Assembly (NCBI RefSeq): GCF_913774235.1
Contig: NZ_CAJYDW010000016.1
Coordinates: 124,001 to 188,000 of the forward strand
Reading direction: 5' to 3'
From: an uncultured Pseudomonas sp.
GTDB lineage: Bacteria; Pseudomonadota; Gammaproteobacteria; Pseudomonadales; Pseudomonadaceae
Length of the DNA: 64,000 nt
Made by a program: the position numbers and the translations under genes. How positions within the stretch are numbered: the stretch's first letter is position 1; the number at the start of each line of letters is the position of its first letter. This document shows positions 16,627 to 26,172 of this stretch, in pieces. The notes under the pieces are model-generated. The model ran no database searches. It was not told the origin of the DNA and worked only from the letters and a program-made list of their open reading frames with translations.

Positions 16627-16649
16627 TCCGGCCAGCCCTGCTGGCCGGA
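16627..16649. terminator. Hairpin downstream of hcp
   Basis: A perfect 10-base stem (TCCGGCCAGC / GCTGGCCGGA) with a 3-base loop lies 39 bases past the hcp stop. There is no T-run, so it may be a transcript-stabilising or weak termination hairpin rather than a classical terminator. Confidence 0.4.
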
Positions 16650-16730
16650 GGCTCTTGCGCCCCGCCCTGCCCCTCCGCCTCCCATCCGTCTGGTTTGGCG
16701 CTCCTTTCCCCGCGTCGGTAGAATGCGGCG

Positions 16731-18899
16731 ATGAACGACGACATCTCGCTGCTGCTCAACTCCCTCAACGACGCCCAGCGCCAGGCCGTGGCCGCGCCCC
16801 TGGGGCGGCAATTGGTCCTGGCCGGTGCCGGCTCGGGCAAGACCCGGGTGCTAGTGCACCGTATCGCCTGGCTGATCCAGGTCGAGCGCGCCTCGCCGCA
16901 CTCCATCCTCTCGGTGACCTTCACCAACAAGGCCGCCGCCGAGATGCGCCATCGCATCGAGCAGCTGCTGGGTATGAGTCCGCAGGGCATGTGGGTCGGT
17001 ACCTTCCACGGCCTGGCCCATCGGCTACTGCGTGCTCATTGGCAGGAGGCCGGCCTGGCACAGAATTTCCAGATCCTCGACAGCGACGACCAGCAGCGCA
17101 TCGTCAAGCGGGTGATCCGCGAGCTGGGCCTCGACGAGCAGCGCTGGCCGGCGCGCCAGGCGCAGTGGTTCATCAACGGCCAGAAGGACGAAGGTTTGCG
17201 GCCGCAGCACATCCAGGCCGCGGGAGACCTCTTCCTCAGCACCATGCGCAGCATCTACGAAGCCTATGAGGCGGCCTGTGCCCGCGCCGGGGTGATCGAT
17301 TTCTCAGAGCTGCTGCTGCGCGCCCTGGATCTCTGGCGCAACAATCCCAGCCTGCTGGAGCACTACCAGCGGCGCTTCCAGCACCTGCTGGTGGACGAAT
17401 TCCAGGACACCAACGCCGTCCAGTACGCCTGGCTCAAGCTGCTCGCCCAGAATGGCGCCAGCCTCATGGTGGTAGGTGACGACGACCAGTCCATCTACGG
17501 CTGGCGCGGTGCCAAGATCGAGAACATCCAGCAGTTCAACGAGGATTTCTCGGCGGAGATCATCCGCCTGGAGCAGAACTACCGCTCCACCGACACCATC
17601 CTCAAGGCCGCCAACGGCCTGATCGCCCACAACTTCGGCCGCCTGGGCAAGGAGCTGTGGACCGATACCGGCGAAGGCGAGGCCATCACCCTCTACGCCG
17701 GCTTCAACGAACACGACGAGGCGCGCTACATCGTCGAGACCATCGAGAGCGAATTCAAGAAGGGCACCCAGCGCAGCGAGATGGCCATCCTCTATCGCTC
17801 CAACGCCCAGTCGCGGGTGCTGGAAGAGGCGCTGCTACGGGAGAAGATCCCCTATCGCATCTATGGCGGCCTGAGATTCTTCGAGCGCGCCGAGATCAAG
17901 AACGCCATGGCCTACCTGCGGCTGATCCAGCATCGCCACGACGACGCCGCCCTGGAGCGGGTGATCAACGTGCCGCCGCGGGGCATCGGCGAGAAGACCG
18001 TGGAAGCCCTGCGCAGCGCCGCGCGCGCCCAGAACACCTCGCTGTGGCAGGCGCTGCACGACCTGGTCGGCGCCCGCGCGGTCTCCGGTCGCGCCGCAGC
18101 GGCGCTCAACGCCTTCGTCGAATTGGTCGACACCCTGGCGCTCAAGGCCGAGGACCTGTCGCTGCACAACCTGGTGCAGCAGATCATCGAACAGACCGGC
18201 CTAGTCACCTTCCACAAGGAAGAAAAGGGCGAAAAGGGCCAGGCTCGGGTAGAGAACCTGGAAGAACTGGTCAGCGCCGCCCGCTCCTTCGACTTCAGCG
18301 GTGACGAGGAGATGACGCCCCTGGCGGCCTTCCTCGACCACGCCGCCCTGGAGTCTGGCGACACCCAGGCCGACAGCCACGAAGACAGCGTCCAGCTGAT
18401 GACCCTGCACAGTGCCAAGGGCCTGGAATTCCCCCTGGTGTTCCTCGCCGGCATGGAAGAAGGCCTGTTCCCGCACAAGATGAGCCTGGAGGAGCCCGGC
18501 CGTCTGGAAGAGGAACGCCGCCTGGCCTACGTGGGCATTACCCGCGCCATGCGCCGGCTGGTGATGAGCTATGCCGAGACCCGTCGCCTCTACGGCAGCG
18601 AGACCTACAACAAGGTTTCGCGCTTCGTCCGCGAGGTACCGGACGGCCTGATCCAGGAGGTGCGGCTGTCCAATGCGGTCAAGCAGCCCTTCGCCGGCAG
18701 CCGCCCCAGTCCCTTCGCCCAGGCACCGGTCCCGGAAACCACCTTCAGCCTCGGCCAGCCGGTGCGCCACGCGCTGTTCGGCGAAGGCGTCATCCTCAAC
18801 TACGAAGGCTCCGGCGCCCATGCCCGGGTGCAGGTGAACTTCACCTCCGAAGGCAGCAAGTGGCTCATGGTGAGCTACGCCAAGCTCGAGCCGCTCTAG
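16731..18899 (+). CDS. uvrD: DNA helicase II (UvrD)
   Basis: A 722-residue superfamily 1A 3'-5' helicase used in nucleotide excision and mismatch repair. It has Walker A AGAGSGKT (residues 31-38), motif II DEFQDTN, motif III GDDDQSIYGWRG, motif VI VGITRAM and a C-terminal Tudor-like tail (HALFGEGVILNYEG). Length and motifs fit UvrD rather than Rep or PcrA. The EamA-family gene begins one base after its stop. Confidence 0.95.
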   Translation: MNDDISLLLNSLNDAQRQAVAAPLGRQLVLAGAGSGKTRVLVHRIAWLIQVERASPHSILSVTFTNKAAAEMRHRIEQLLGMSPQGMWVGTFHGLAHRLLRAHWQEAGLAQNFQILDSDDQQRIVKRVIRELGLDEQRWPARQAQWFINGQKDEGLRPQHIQAAGDLFLSTMRSIYEAYEAACARAGVIDFSELLLRALDLWRNNPSLLEHYQRRFQHLLVDEFQDTNAVQYAWLKLLAQNGASLMVVGDDDQSIYGWRGAKIENIQQFNEDFSAEIIRLEQNYRSTDTILKAANGLIAHNFGRLGKELWTDTGEGEAITLYAGFNEHDEARYIVETIESEFKKGTQRSEMAILYRSNAQSRVLEEALLREKIPYRIYGGLRFFERAEIKNAMAYLRLIQHRHDDAALERVINVPPRGIGEKTVEALRSAARAQNTSLWQALHDLVGARAVSGRAAAALNAFVELVDTLALKAEDLSLHNLVQQIIEQTGLVTFHKEEKGEKGQARVENLEELVSAARSFDFSGDEEMTPLAAFLDHAALESGDTQADSHEDSVQLMTLHSAKGLEFPLVFLAGMEEGLFPHKMSLEEPGRLEEERRLAYVGITRAMRRLVMSYAETRRLYGSETYNKVSRFVREVPDGLIQEVRLSNAVKQPFAGSRPSPFAQAPVPETTFSLGQPVRHALFGEGVILNYEGSGAHARVQVNFTSEGSKWLMVSYAKLEPL

Positions 18900-18900
18900 G

Positions 18901-19329
18901 ATGACCACCTCCTGGCTGTTCTGGGCGCTGCTGGCGGCGGCCTTCGCCGCCCTCACCGCCATCTTCGGCAAGCTGGGCGTGGAGCACGTCAACGCCGACT
19001 TCGCCACCCTGCTGCGTACCCTGGTGGTGGTCGTGGTCCTGGCGGCCATCGTCGCCGCTACCGGCCAGGCACAGCCTCTGGCCAGCATCACGGGTCGGAC
19101 CTATCTGTTCCTGCTGCTCTCGGGCGTGGCGACCGGCCTGTCCTGGCTGTGCTACTACCGGGCGCTCAAGCTGGGCCCTGCTTCGCTGGTGGCGCCAGTG
19201 GACAAGCTGAGCGTGGTATTGGTGGCCATCTTCGGTGTGGCGCTGCTCGGCGAGCGCCTGGACCTGCGCCAGTGGTGCGGCATCGCGGCCATAGGGGGCG
19301 GTGTACTGCTGCTGGCCTGGCGGCCCTGA
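18901..19329 (+). CDS. Half-size EamA (DMT) transporter
   Basis: A 142-residue inner-membrane protein with one EamA repeat and about five hydrophobic segments, ending at LLLAWRP. Most drug/metabolite transporters have two repeats (about 300 residues); this half-size form would need to dimerise. The ATG follows the uvrD stop by one base, so translation is probably coupled and no separate promoter is needed. Substrate unknown. The 180 bases after it to the antiporter gene hold nothing recognisable. Confidence 0.82.
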   Translation: MTTSWLFWALLAAAFAALTAIFGKLGVEHVNADFATLLRTLVVVVVLAAIVAATGQAQPLASITGRTYLFLLLSGVATGLSWLCYYRALKLGPASLVAPVDKLSVVLVAIFGVALLGERLDLRQWCGIAAIGGGVLLLAWRP

Positions 19330-19509
19330 AAGGGCGCAGGAAACGGGCTTGACCACCGGTGGGAGATTGCCGGACGGCAGAAGGCAGCCAAGCCCATTTC
19401 CTGCATTGCGCATTCCTTTGCCATCGGACCGCTCATTCAAACGGCCGACTTAGAGCGATTCTGCCGCGTCGATTCCCGGGCGGCAATGCCTGCGAATGGG
19501 AAATGCGTC

Positions 19510-21270
19510 CTAGTGTTGGCCGCCCTTGTCCTGCTCCAGCGTCTCGATGAAGGCGATCTGCAACCGCGAGTGCACGCGGATGAACCAGCGCCACAGCAGG
19601 GCGATCACCCCCACTGCCACCGCTGCGATCAGCAGCAGCCACTCGCCGCGCGGCAGGATGTTGCTGCTCAGGGCGGCGAGCAGCACCAGGATGGCCGCCA
19701 GCGACAGTAGCGGGATCAGCTCGCTGACCAACCGTCGCACCGGCTGGGTGTAGCGCCCGGCCTGGGTCTGGCGCACGCTGAGTTCGGCCATCAGCATGGC
19801 CAGCGCCTTGAGCTTGCGGTAGGCGGCGATCAGGCAGGGCAGCGAGAGCAGTAGCGCGCCACCCCAGATGCAGGCCTTCTGCATGTCGGCGTCGGAAATC
19901 CAGGTGCTCAGCCAGCCGGCCAGGCCACCGGCGAAATAGGTACCGCCGAGGAAGATGGCGATGACCAGCGACAGGTTGATACCGACCTGCAGCAGGATGC
20001 GTCTCATCATCCCGGCCAGTATCGCCTTCTCCCCCTGGGGCTGGATGCTGCGCAGCCACTCGCCATAGACCCCCAGTACCCGTTGCAATGGCTGCGGCAA
20101 CCAGCTGCCGATCCACAGGGCCAGCGGATCGGCGGCTCTGATCAGATAGGGCGTGAGCAGGGTGGTGACCGCCGAGACGGCCACCGCCACCGGATAGAGG
20201 AAATGACTGGTGACGCCCAGGGTGATGCCCAAGGTGGCGATGATGAAGGAGAACTCGCCGATCTGCGCCAGGCCCATGCCCACCCGCAGCGAGGTACGGC
20301 CATCGTTACCGGCGATCAGGGTACCCAGGCTGCAGGCGAGGATCTTGCCCAGTACTACGACCACGCTGATCACGGTGATCGGCCAGGCGTACTCGATCAG
20401 CACCTTGGGATCGAGCAGCAGGCCGATGGCGACGAAGAAGATGGCGCTGAACATGTCGCGCAGGGGCTCCACCAGCTTCTCGATCTGCAGCAGCTGGCGT
20501 GACTCGGCCATGATGGCGCCGATCAGGAAGGCGCCCAGCACCACGCTGTATTCCAGCTTGGCCACCAGCAGGCAGAAGCCGAAGCACAGGCCCAGCACCG
20601 TGATCAGTAGCATCTCGTTGCTGTCGAAGGTGGCCACGTAGGCCAGCAGGCGCGGCACCAGCAGGATGCCGATGACCAAGGCCACGATCATGAACAGGCT
20701 CAACTTGCCCAGGGTCGCCGCCACTGCGCCCGGCTCCACCGAGCCGCTCACTGCCAGGCCCGATAGCAGGGCGATGATGCCGATGCCGAGGATGTCCTCG
20801 ACGATCAACACGCCGAAGATCTGCTGGGCGAAGCGCTCGTGCTTCATCTTCAGCTCGTTGAGCGCCTTGACGATGATGGTGGTCGAGGAAATGGCCAGGA
20901 TGGCGCCGAGGAACAGCGAATCCATGTGCGACCAGCCGAACAGCTGCCCCACCTGGTAGCCCAGCCAGAGCATCAGGCTGATCTCCAGGAAGGCGGCGAT
21001 GAAGGCCGTGGCACCGACGCGGAACAGCTTGCGCAGGGAGAATTCCAGGCCAAGGCTGAACATCAGGAAGATGACCCCCACCTCGGCGAGGGTCTTGATG
21101 CTTTCTTCGTCGTGGATCAGACCGAAGGGCGGGGTATGGGGTCCGATGATGAAGCCGGCGAGGATATAGCCCAGGACCACGGGCTGCTTGAAGCGATGGA
21201 AGAGGATGGTCACCACGCCGGCCACCAGCATGATGACCGCCATGTCCTGAATGAAAGCTAGAGCATGCAT
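19510..21270 (-). CDS. CPA2 family monovalent cation:proton antiporter
   Basis: A 586-residue membrane protein. The first ~380 residues are a Na+/H+ exchanger domain like KefB/KefC and YbaL (GYILAGFIIGP, GVIFLMFSLGLEFSLRKL, MGLAQIGEFSFIIATLG). Instead of the usual C-terminal RCK (TrkA_N) domain, three or more further transmembrane segments follow, and no GxGxxG nucleotide site is visible. K+ or Na+ export is likely. The start used has AAGGAGG 9 bases upstream; the frame extends 85 residues further without a ribosome site. It is divergent from the Tim44-domain gene. Confidence 0.85.
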   Translation of the reverse strand: MHALAFIQDMAVIMLVAGVVTILFHRFKQPVVLGYILAGFIIGPHTPPFGLIHDEESIKTLAEVGVIFLMFSLGLEFSLRKLFRVGATAFIAAFLEISLMLWLGYQVGQLFGWSHMDSLFLGAILAISSTTIIVKALNELKMKHERFAQQIFGVLIVEDILGIGIIALLSGLAVSGSVEPGAVAATLGKLSLFMIVALVIGILLVPRLLAYVATFDSNEMLLITVLGLCFGFCLLVAKLEYSVVLGAFLIGAIMAESRQLLQIEKLVEPLRDMFSAIFFVAIGLLLDPKVLIEYAWPITVISVVVVLGKILACSLGTLIAGNDGRTSLRVGMGLAQIGEFSFIIATLGITLGVTSHFLYPVAVAVSAVTTLLTPYLIRAADPLALWIGSWLPQPLQRVLGVYGEWLRSIQPQGEKAILAGMMRRILLQVGINLSLVIAIFLGGTYFAGGLAGWLSTWISDADMQKACIWGGALLLSLPCLIAAYRKLKALAMLMAELSVRQTQAGRYTQPVRRLVSELIPLLSLAAILVLLAALSSNILPRGEWLLLIAAVAVGVIALLWRWFIRVHSRLQIAFIETLEQDKGGQH

Positions 21271-21539
21271 CGGCCGGGCCCTCCTTTGACGGGCCGGGCA
21301 TTCTCCCGACACCTGCGCTGACTGGAGTTCAAGACTAGCATCTGCAACCTCTTGTGACGGATGCTGCAAAAATCTGTAATAGATTGATGTGCCTGGAAAT
21401 TTCTGCCAGGAACGGCCCGCTTCGGCCGCTGCGCCGGAAAACCGACAGGGCAAAATACCGAAACAATTCACGCTGGCTGTACTTGACCGGGCAGCGCAAG
21501 ATGTATCCAACACCAGACTCTTCACTGAGAGAACACCAC

Positions 21540-22400
21540 ATGCAACGCCTGATGAGCTTCTTCATGATCCTCTGCCTGGGCCTCACGCTCAGCCTGGACG
21601 CCAACGCCAAACGCATGGGCGGCGGCAAGTCCGCTGGCGCCGCGCCCATCCACCAGACCCGCCAGGCTGCGCCGCCGCAGCAACCCGGCATGGCTGCACC
21701 CGCCGCCGGTGCTGGCGCCGCCGCTGCTGCCCGTCCCAGTGGTGCCTCGCGCTGGCTCGGCCCGCTGGCCGGTATCGCCGCCGGTGGCCTGCTGGCCTCC
21801 ATGTTCATGGGTGACGGCTTCGAAGGCTTCCAGTTCTTCGACTTCCTGATCCTGGCGCTCATCGCCTTCGTCATCTTCCGCCTGATCGCCCGGCGCAAGC
21901 AGCAGGCCGGCCCGCAACCCGCCGTCGCTGGCCATGCCCCCATGCAGCGCGAGATGCCGAACCAGCCCAACAACAATGGTGGCCTGTTCGGTGGCGCCGC
22001 TGCGGGTGCCGCCCCGGTGATTAACGCGCCGAGCTGGTTCAATGCCGAGCGCTTCGTGGCTGCTGGCCGCGAGCACTTCATGAGCCTGCAGCAGCATTGG
22101 GACGCCAACGAGATGGACAAGATCGCCGAGTTCGTCACCCCGCAGATGCTGCAGTGGCTGCGTGACGAGCGCGCTGCCCTGGGCGAAGGCTTCCAGTCCA
22201 CCTACATCGAGAACCTCAACGCCACCCTGGATGGCGTCGAGGATCTGCAAGGCAAGACCATCGCCACCATCACCTTCAGCGGTGTTTCCAAGGAATCGCG
22301 CTTCGACCAGGGTCAGCCGTTCAGCGAGAGCTGGCGTATGGAGCGCATGGCCGGTGAGAACCAGCCCTGGCTGCTGGCCGGTATCCGTCAGAACGCCTAA
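21540..22400 (+). CDS. Tim44-domain membrane protein
   Basis: A 286-residue protein with a signal peptide (LSLDANAKR) and an Ala/Pro/Gln-rich segment. Transmembrane stretches follow near residues 80 and 100 (FFDFLILALIAFVIFRLIARR), then a C-terminal Tim44-like domain (SWFNAERFVAAGREHFMSLQQHWDANEM). Bacterial Tim44-like proteins are membrane-attached and of poorly known function. The start lies after GAGAG; a longer frame covers the promoter region. A clear terminator follows. Confidence 0.82.
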   Translation: MQRLMSFFMILCLGLTLSLDANAKRMGGGKSAGAAPIHQTRQAAPPQQPGMAAPAAGAGAAAAARPSGASRWLGPLAGIAAGGLLASMFMGDGFEGFQFFDFLILALIAFVIFRLIARRKQQAGPQPAVAGHAPMQREMPNQPNNNGGLFGGAAAGAAPVINAPSWFNAERFVAAGREHFMSLQQHWDANEMDKIAEFVTPQMLQWLRDERAALGEGFQSTYIENLNATLDGVEDLQGKTIATITFSGVSKESRFDQGQPFSESWRMERMAGENQPWLLAGIRQNA

Positions 22401-22417
22401 GCGAAGGCGCCATCGAG

Positions 22418-22444
22418 AAGCCCGGCTCTACGCCGGGCTTTTTC
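22418..22444 (+). terminator. Rho-independent terminator after the Tim44-domain gene
   Basis: AAGCCCGGC, loop TCTAC, GCCGGGCTT followed by TTTC. A nine-base perfect stem starting 18 bases after the stop. Confidence 0.9.
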
Positions 22445-22581
22445 ATGACCACGCGACGCCGACCATCTCTCGAAAACGCTATCAAGTCCGCAGGGAAACT
22501 GCCGTTATCCCGAACTGAACTGCTAACCTTGCGCGCCTCTTGCCCTATTCCATCCGGTGCGCATTTCGAGAGAGGCCTGCT

Positions 22582-22983
22582 ATGGAAGACGTCATCGAAC
22601 GCCTGCGTGAAGAAAACGAACCCGTTCCGGTGCCCCTGGAGCTGCCCGACGAAGACCTACTGGTCGAGATCGAGGAAGAACTGCTCATCAGCCTGCCGCC
22701 GGAATTCCGCGAATTCCTGCTCACCGTCAGCGATGTGGTCTATGGCCGCATCGAGCCGGTGACCGTTACCGATCCCCAGTCCCACACCTATCTGCCGGAA
22801 GTCGCCGCCACCGCCTGGGACGAAGGCCTGCCGCGCGAGTACATCCCCCTCTGCGCCAGCGACGACGGCTACTACTGCGTCAGCCAGGAAGGCGAGGTGC
22901 TGCTATGGGAAGACGGCGACCTGACCGACGAGTCCTGGGATTCGGTCTGGGTCTGGGCCCGCGACGTCTGGCTGGAAAGCTGA
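22582..22983 (+). CDS. SMI1/KNR4-like (SUKH) protein
   Basis: A 133-residue very acidic cytoplasmic protein. The pattern IEEELLISLPPEFREFLLTVSDVVYG, with conserved aromatic and acidic residues, then GYYCVSQEGEVLLWEDG, is that of the SMI1/KNR4 (SUKH) fold. Many SUKH proteins are immunity proteins against secreted toxins, but no toxin gene is adjacent and this one may be a housekeeping member. It has its own promoter region after the terminator at 22418. The family call rests on my reading of the motif pattern. Confidence 0.7.
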   Translation: MEDVIERLREENEPVPVPLELPDEDLLVEIEEELLISLPPEFREFLLTVSDVVYGRIEPVTVTDPQSHTYLPEVAATAWDEGLPREYIPLCASDDGYYCVSQEGEVLLWEDGDLTDESWDSVWVWARDVWLES

Positions 22984-23052
22984 CGAGACCGGCACTGAAC
23001 GACCCTGCCCTGCGCGGGTCTGGATAAGGCCATCACTTCCGGAGGATGCGTC

Positions 23053-23811
23053 ATGAGCACTCCCGTCGTCCTGATCACCGGCGCCGCTGGCGGCCTCGGC
23101 CGCGCCCTGGCGCAGCGTTTCGCCCAGAGTCGCTGGCGCGTCGCCGCGGCCGACCGCGATGCCGAGGGCCTGCACGGCCTGAACGGCATCGTCGGCCTGG
23201 ACTCCAGCGTGACCGCCGATATCTCCAGTGCCGAGGGCTGCCGTAGCCTGGTCAGCAAGGTGATGGCCCGCACCGGGCGGCTGGACGCCCTGATCAACGC
23301 TGCCGGCATCTGGCGCGAAGGCGAGGTGGAAACCTTCAGCGAAGAGGACTACGACCTGGTGATGGCGGTCAATCTCAAGGCCACCTTCTTCATGTGCTCG
23401 GCAGCCATTCCCTTCCTCAAGGAAAATCGCGGCGTCATCATCAACGTGGCCAGCGGCGCCGGTCGCCAGCCCATCGCCGGGGCGGCCGCTTACGGCGCAG
23501 CCAAGGCCGCCGTGCGCTTCTTCAGCCAGAACCTGGCGGTGGAACTCGCCCGCGACGGGGTACGGGTCAATGCCGTCTCCCCCGGCGACATCGACACCCC
23601 CATGTTGGACTTCCAGGCTGCCCACTATGGCAGCGGCGATCCCGCCGGCTACCGCCGCAACTTGCTCAATCGCTATCCCCAGGGCGATACCGCTCGCTTC
23701 ATCCAGCCCGAGGAAGTGGCCGAGTTCGTCTATTTCCTCTGCCAGCCCCAGGCGGCAGCGATTTCCGGAGCCGATCTGCCCATCGACTTCGGTCTTTCCG
23801 CCGGTCGCTGA
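23053..23811 (+). CDS. Short-chain dehydrogenase/reductase
   Basis: A 252-residue classical SDR. TGAAGGLG is at residues 9-16, NAAG near 79, the catalytic Ser is in NVASG, and YGAAK is near residue 147. The C-terminal end (ISGADLPIDFGLSAG) is typical of FabG-like enzymes. The ribosome site GGAGG precedes the start. A thioesterase gene follows after 64 bases. The substrate cannot be deduced. It shares only the general fold with the SDR at 9360. Confidence 0.88.
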   Translation: MSTPVVLITGAAGGLGRALAQRFAQSRWRVAAADRDAEGLHGLNGIVGLDSSVTADISSAEGCRSLVSKVMARTGRLDALINAAGIWREGEVETFSEEDYDLVMAVNLKATFFMCSAAIPFLKENRGVIINVASGAGRQPIAGAAAYGAAKAAVRFFSQNLAVELARDGVRVNAVSPGDIDTPMLDFQAAHYGSGDPAGYRRNLLNRYPQGDTARFIQPEEVAEFVYFLCQPQAAAISGADLPIDFGLSAGR

Positions 23812-23875
23812 AAGGCGTGTGACAGGCGGCGCCAGCGCGCCGTCTACAGGATTTCCCCCTTTGAAGGATTCGCCC

Positions 23876-24358
23876 ATGGAAGCCGGCAACCACCAGTTGA
23901 GCATGACCATCCTGATGACTCCGGACCTGGCCAACTTCTCGGGAAAGGTCCATGGGGGTGCCCTGCTCAAGTACCTCGATGAAGTGGCCTACGCCTGCGC
24001 CAGCCGCTATGCCGGCCGCTATGTGGTCACCCTGTCGGTGGACCAGGTGATCTTCCGCGAACCTATCCATGTCGGTGAATTGGTGACCTTCATGGCGTCG
24101 GTGAACTACACCGGCACCACCTCCATGGAAATCGGCATCAAGGTCATCACCGAGAATATCCAGCAGCGCTCGGTACGCCATACCAACAGCTGTTTCTTCA
24201 CCATGGTCGCCGTGGATGAAGACGGCAAGTCCTGCCCGGTGCCCCAACTCGAACCCGCGACGGCGGACGAGAAGCGGCGCTGTGTGCAAGCCCAGCAGCG
24301 GCGGCAGATTCGTCGGGAACTTCAAGAGCGCTATCAGGCACTCAAGGAAACCCTTTGA
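23876..24358 (+). CDS. Acyl-CoA thioesterase (hotdog fold)
   Basis: A 160-residue YciA/BACH-type thioesterase that hydrolyses acyl-CoA to free acid and CoA. The hotdog core carries NFSGKVHGGALLKYLDEVAYACASRYAG, with the catalytic Asp in LDEVA, and SVDQVIFREPIHVGELV. A charged C-terminal tail of about 35 residues is likely helical. The start is preceded by AAGGA. It may be co-transcribed with the SDR gene upstream. Confidence 0.9.
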   Translation: MEAGNHQLSMTILMTPDLANFSGKVHGGALLKYLDEVAYACASRYAGRYVVTLSVDQVIFREPIHVGELVTFMASVNYTGTTSMEIGIKVITENIQQRSVRHTNSCFFTMVAVDEDGKSCPVPQLEPATADEKRRCVQAQQRRQIRRELQERYQALKETL

Positions 24359-24432
24359 GTTTTGCCGGCTAGGTCGCCGTCGTTCGACGGCAGCGGCTCC
24401 AGGATCTGGCAACTCCCCTCCCGGAGCCTGCC

Positions 24433-26172
24433 ATGCCGCACGACACCCCCCTACTCTCCACCCTGGCGATCGGCCTGGTCCTGGCCTTCGCCTTCGGCAC
24501 TCTGGCCACCCGGCTGAGACTGCCACCGATTGCCGGCTACCTGCTCGCCGGCGTCGCTGCCGGCCCCTTCACCCCCGGTTTCGTCGCCGATCCCGAGTTG
24601 TCCAAGGAATTGAGCGAGATCGGCGTCATCCTGCTGATGTTCGGCGTGGGCCTGCATTTCTCCATCAAGGATCTGCTGGCGGTCAGGCGTATCGCCATCC
24701 CCGGTGCGATCGTCCAGATCGCGGTCGCCACCCTCATGGGCATGGGCGTCAGCCATTTCCTCGGCTGGAGTCTGGGCAGCGGTCTGATCTTCGGCCTGTC
24801 GCTGTCGGTCGCCAGTACCGTGGTACTGCTGCGGGCGTTGGAAGAACGCCAGATGGTAGAAAGCCGTCGCGGTCGTATCGCCGTGGGTTGGCTGATCGTC
24901 GAAGATCTGCTGATGGTAATGGCGCTGGTGATCCTGCCGGCACTGGCCGGACCGCTGGGCGGGCAGGCCGAGGCGCAGGGAAACAACAGCCTGGTACTCG
25001 AACTGGGCCTTACCGCCCTCAAGGTAGGAGCCTTCATTGCCCTGATGCTGGTGGTGGGTCGGCGGGCCATTCCCTGGCTGCTGGCCCGGGTGGTCCGCAC
25101 CGGCTCCCGAGAGCTGTTCACCCTGGCGACCCTGGCCATCGCCATGGGTATCGCCTACGGCTCGGCGGCGCTGTTCGGCGTGTCCTTCGCCCTGGGCGCC
25201 TTCTTCGCCGGGGTGGTGCTCAATGAATCCGAACTCAGCCACGATGCCGCGGAAAACTCGCTGCCCCTGCGCGAAGCCTTCGCCGTGCTGTTCTTCTTCT
25301 CGGTGGGTAGCCTGTTCGATCCCGAGATCCTGTTAGAGCAGCCTTGGGCGATACTGGCCACGGTGGCAGTGATCGTCTTTGGCAAGTCCATCGCCGCGGC
25401 CCTGATCGTGCTGGCCTATCGTCGACCGCTGAGCGTAGCCCTGACCATCGCCGCGAGCCTGGCGCAGATCGGTGAATTCTCCTTCATCCTCGCCAGCCTC
25501 GGCCTGTCGCTGAAGCTGCTCGACCAGGGCGCCCACGATCTCATTCTGGCTGCGGCGATCATTTCCATCATCCTCAATCCGCTGCTGTTCCATGGCATCG
25601 ACCTGCTGCAGCCCTGGATGGAACGTCGTGAAGGGCGTCGGCTGGTCAACGTCAAGGGCAAGCATGCGCCGGAACTGGACGACGACGAGCTCGACACCGG
25701 CGCGCAACAGGGTCACCTGGTACTGGTGGGCTATGGCCGGGTTGGCCGCTACATCTGCGAGCGCCTGGATGACATGGGGCCGCCGCTGCTCGTCATCGCC
25801 GACGAACCCGAGCATGTTACGGCGCTACGCCAGAAGGGATTAAAGGCGATCCTGGGCAATGCAACCCAGGAAAAGGTGCTGGCCCGGGCGAAGCTCCCGG
25901 AAGCCCGGGCGCTGCTGCTGGCCATTCCCAACGGCTTCGAAGCCGCGGAGATCGCCCGCCGCGCACGCGAGTTGGCGCCAGGCCTGCACATCCTCGCCCG
26001 CGCTCATCACGACGACGAGATTCGTCACCTGGAAAACCACGGGGTGGACGAAGTGATCATGGGTGAACGCGAGATCGCCCATGGCATGTTCCGCTACCTG
26101 GGCCTGGAACGACCCGGTGAACACGAAGCGGAGCCCCAAAGGGCTCCGCGACCTAGCGGCGCTGGATCTTGA
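24433..26172 (+). CDS. CPA2 cation:proton antiporter with RCK domain (YbaL/KefB type)
   Basis: A 579-residue K+/H+ antiporter. The membrane domain (about residues 1-390) contains GYLLAGVAAGPFTPG and SLAQIGEFSFILASLGL. The C-terminal TrkA_N/RCK domain begins LVLVGYGRVGRYICERL (about residue 433), so NAD(H) or another nucleotide may gate transport. This layout matches YbaL/KefB, in contrast to the antiporter at 19510, which lacks the RCK domain. Its last 20 bases overlap the 3' end of tonB on the other strand. Confidence 0.9.
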   Translation: MPHDTPLLSTLAIGLVLAFAFGTLATRLRLPPIAGYLLAGVAAGPFTPGFVADPELSKELSEIGVILLMFGVGLHFSIKDLLAVRRIAIPGAIVQIAVATLMGMGVSHFLGWSLGSGLIFGLSLSVASTVVLLRALEERQMVESRRGRIAVGWLIVEDLLMVMALVILPALAGPLGGQAEAQGNNSLVLELGLTALKVGAFIALMLVVGRRAIPWLLARVVRTGSRELFTLATLAIAMGIAYGSAALFGVSFALGAFFAGVVLNESELSHDAAENSLPLREAFAVLFFFSVGSLFDPEILLEQPWAILATVAVIVFGKSIAAALIVLAYRRPLSVALTIAASLAQIGEFSFILASLGLSLKLLDQGAHDLILAAAIISIILNPLLFHGIDLLQPWMERREGRRLVNVKGKHAPELDDDELDTGAQQGHLVLVGYGRVGRYICERLDDMGPPLLVIADEPEHVTALRQKGLKAILGNATQEKVLARAKLPEARALLLAIPNGFEAAEIARRARELAPGLHILARAHHDDEIRHLENHGVDEVIMGEREIAHGMFRYLGLERPGEHEAEPQRAPRPSGAGS

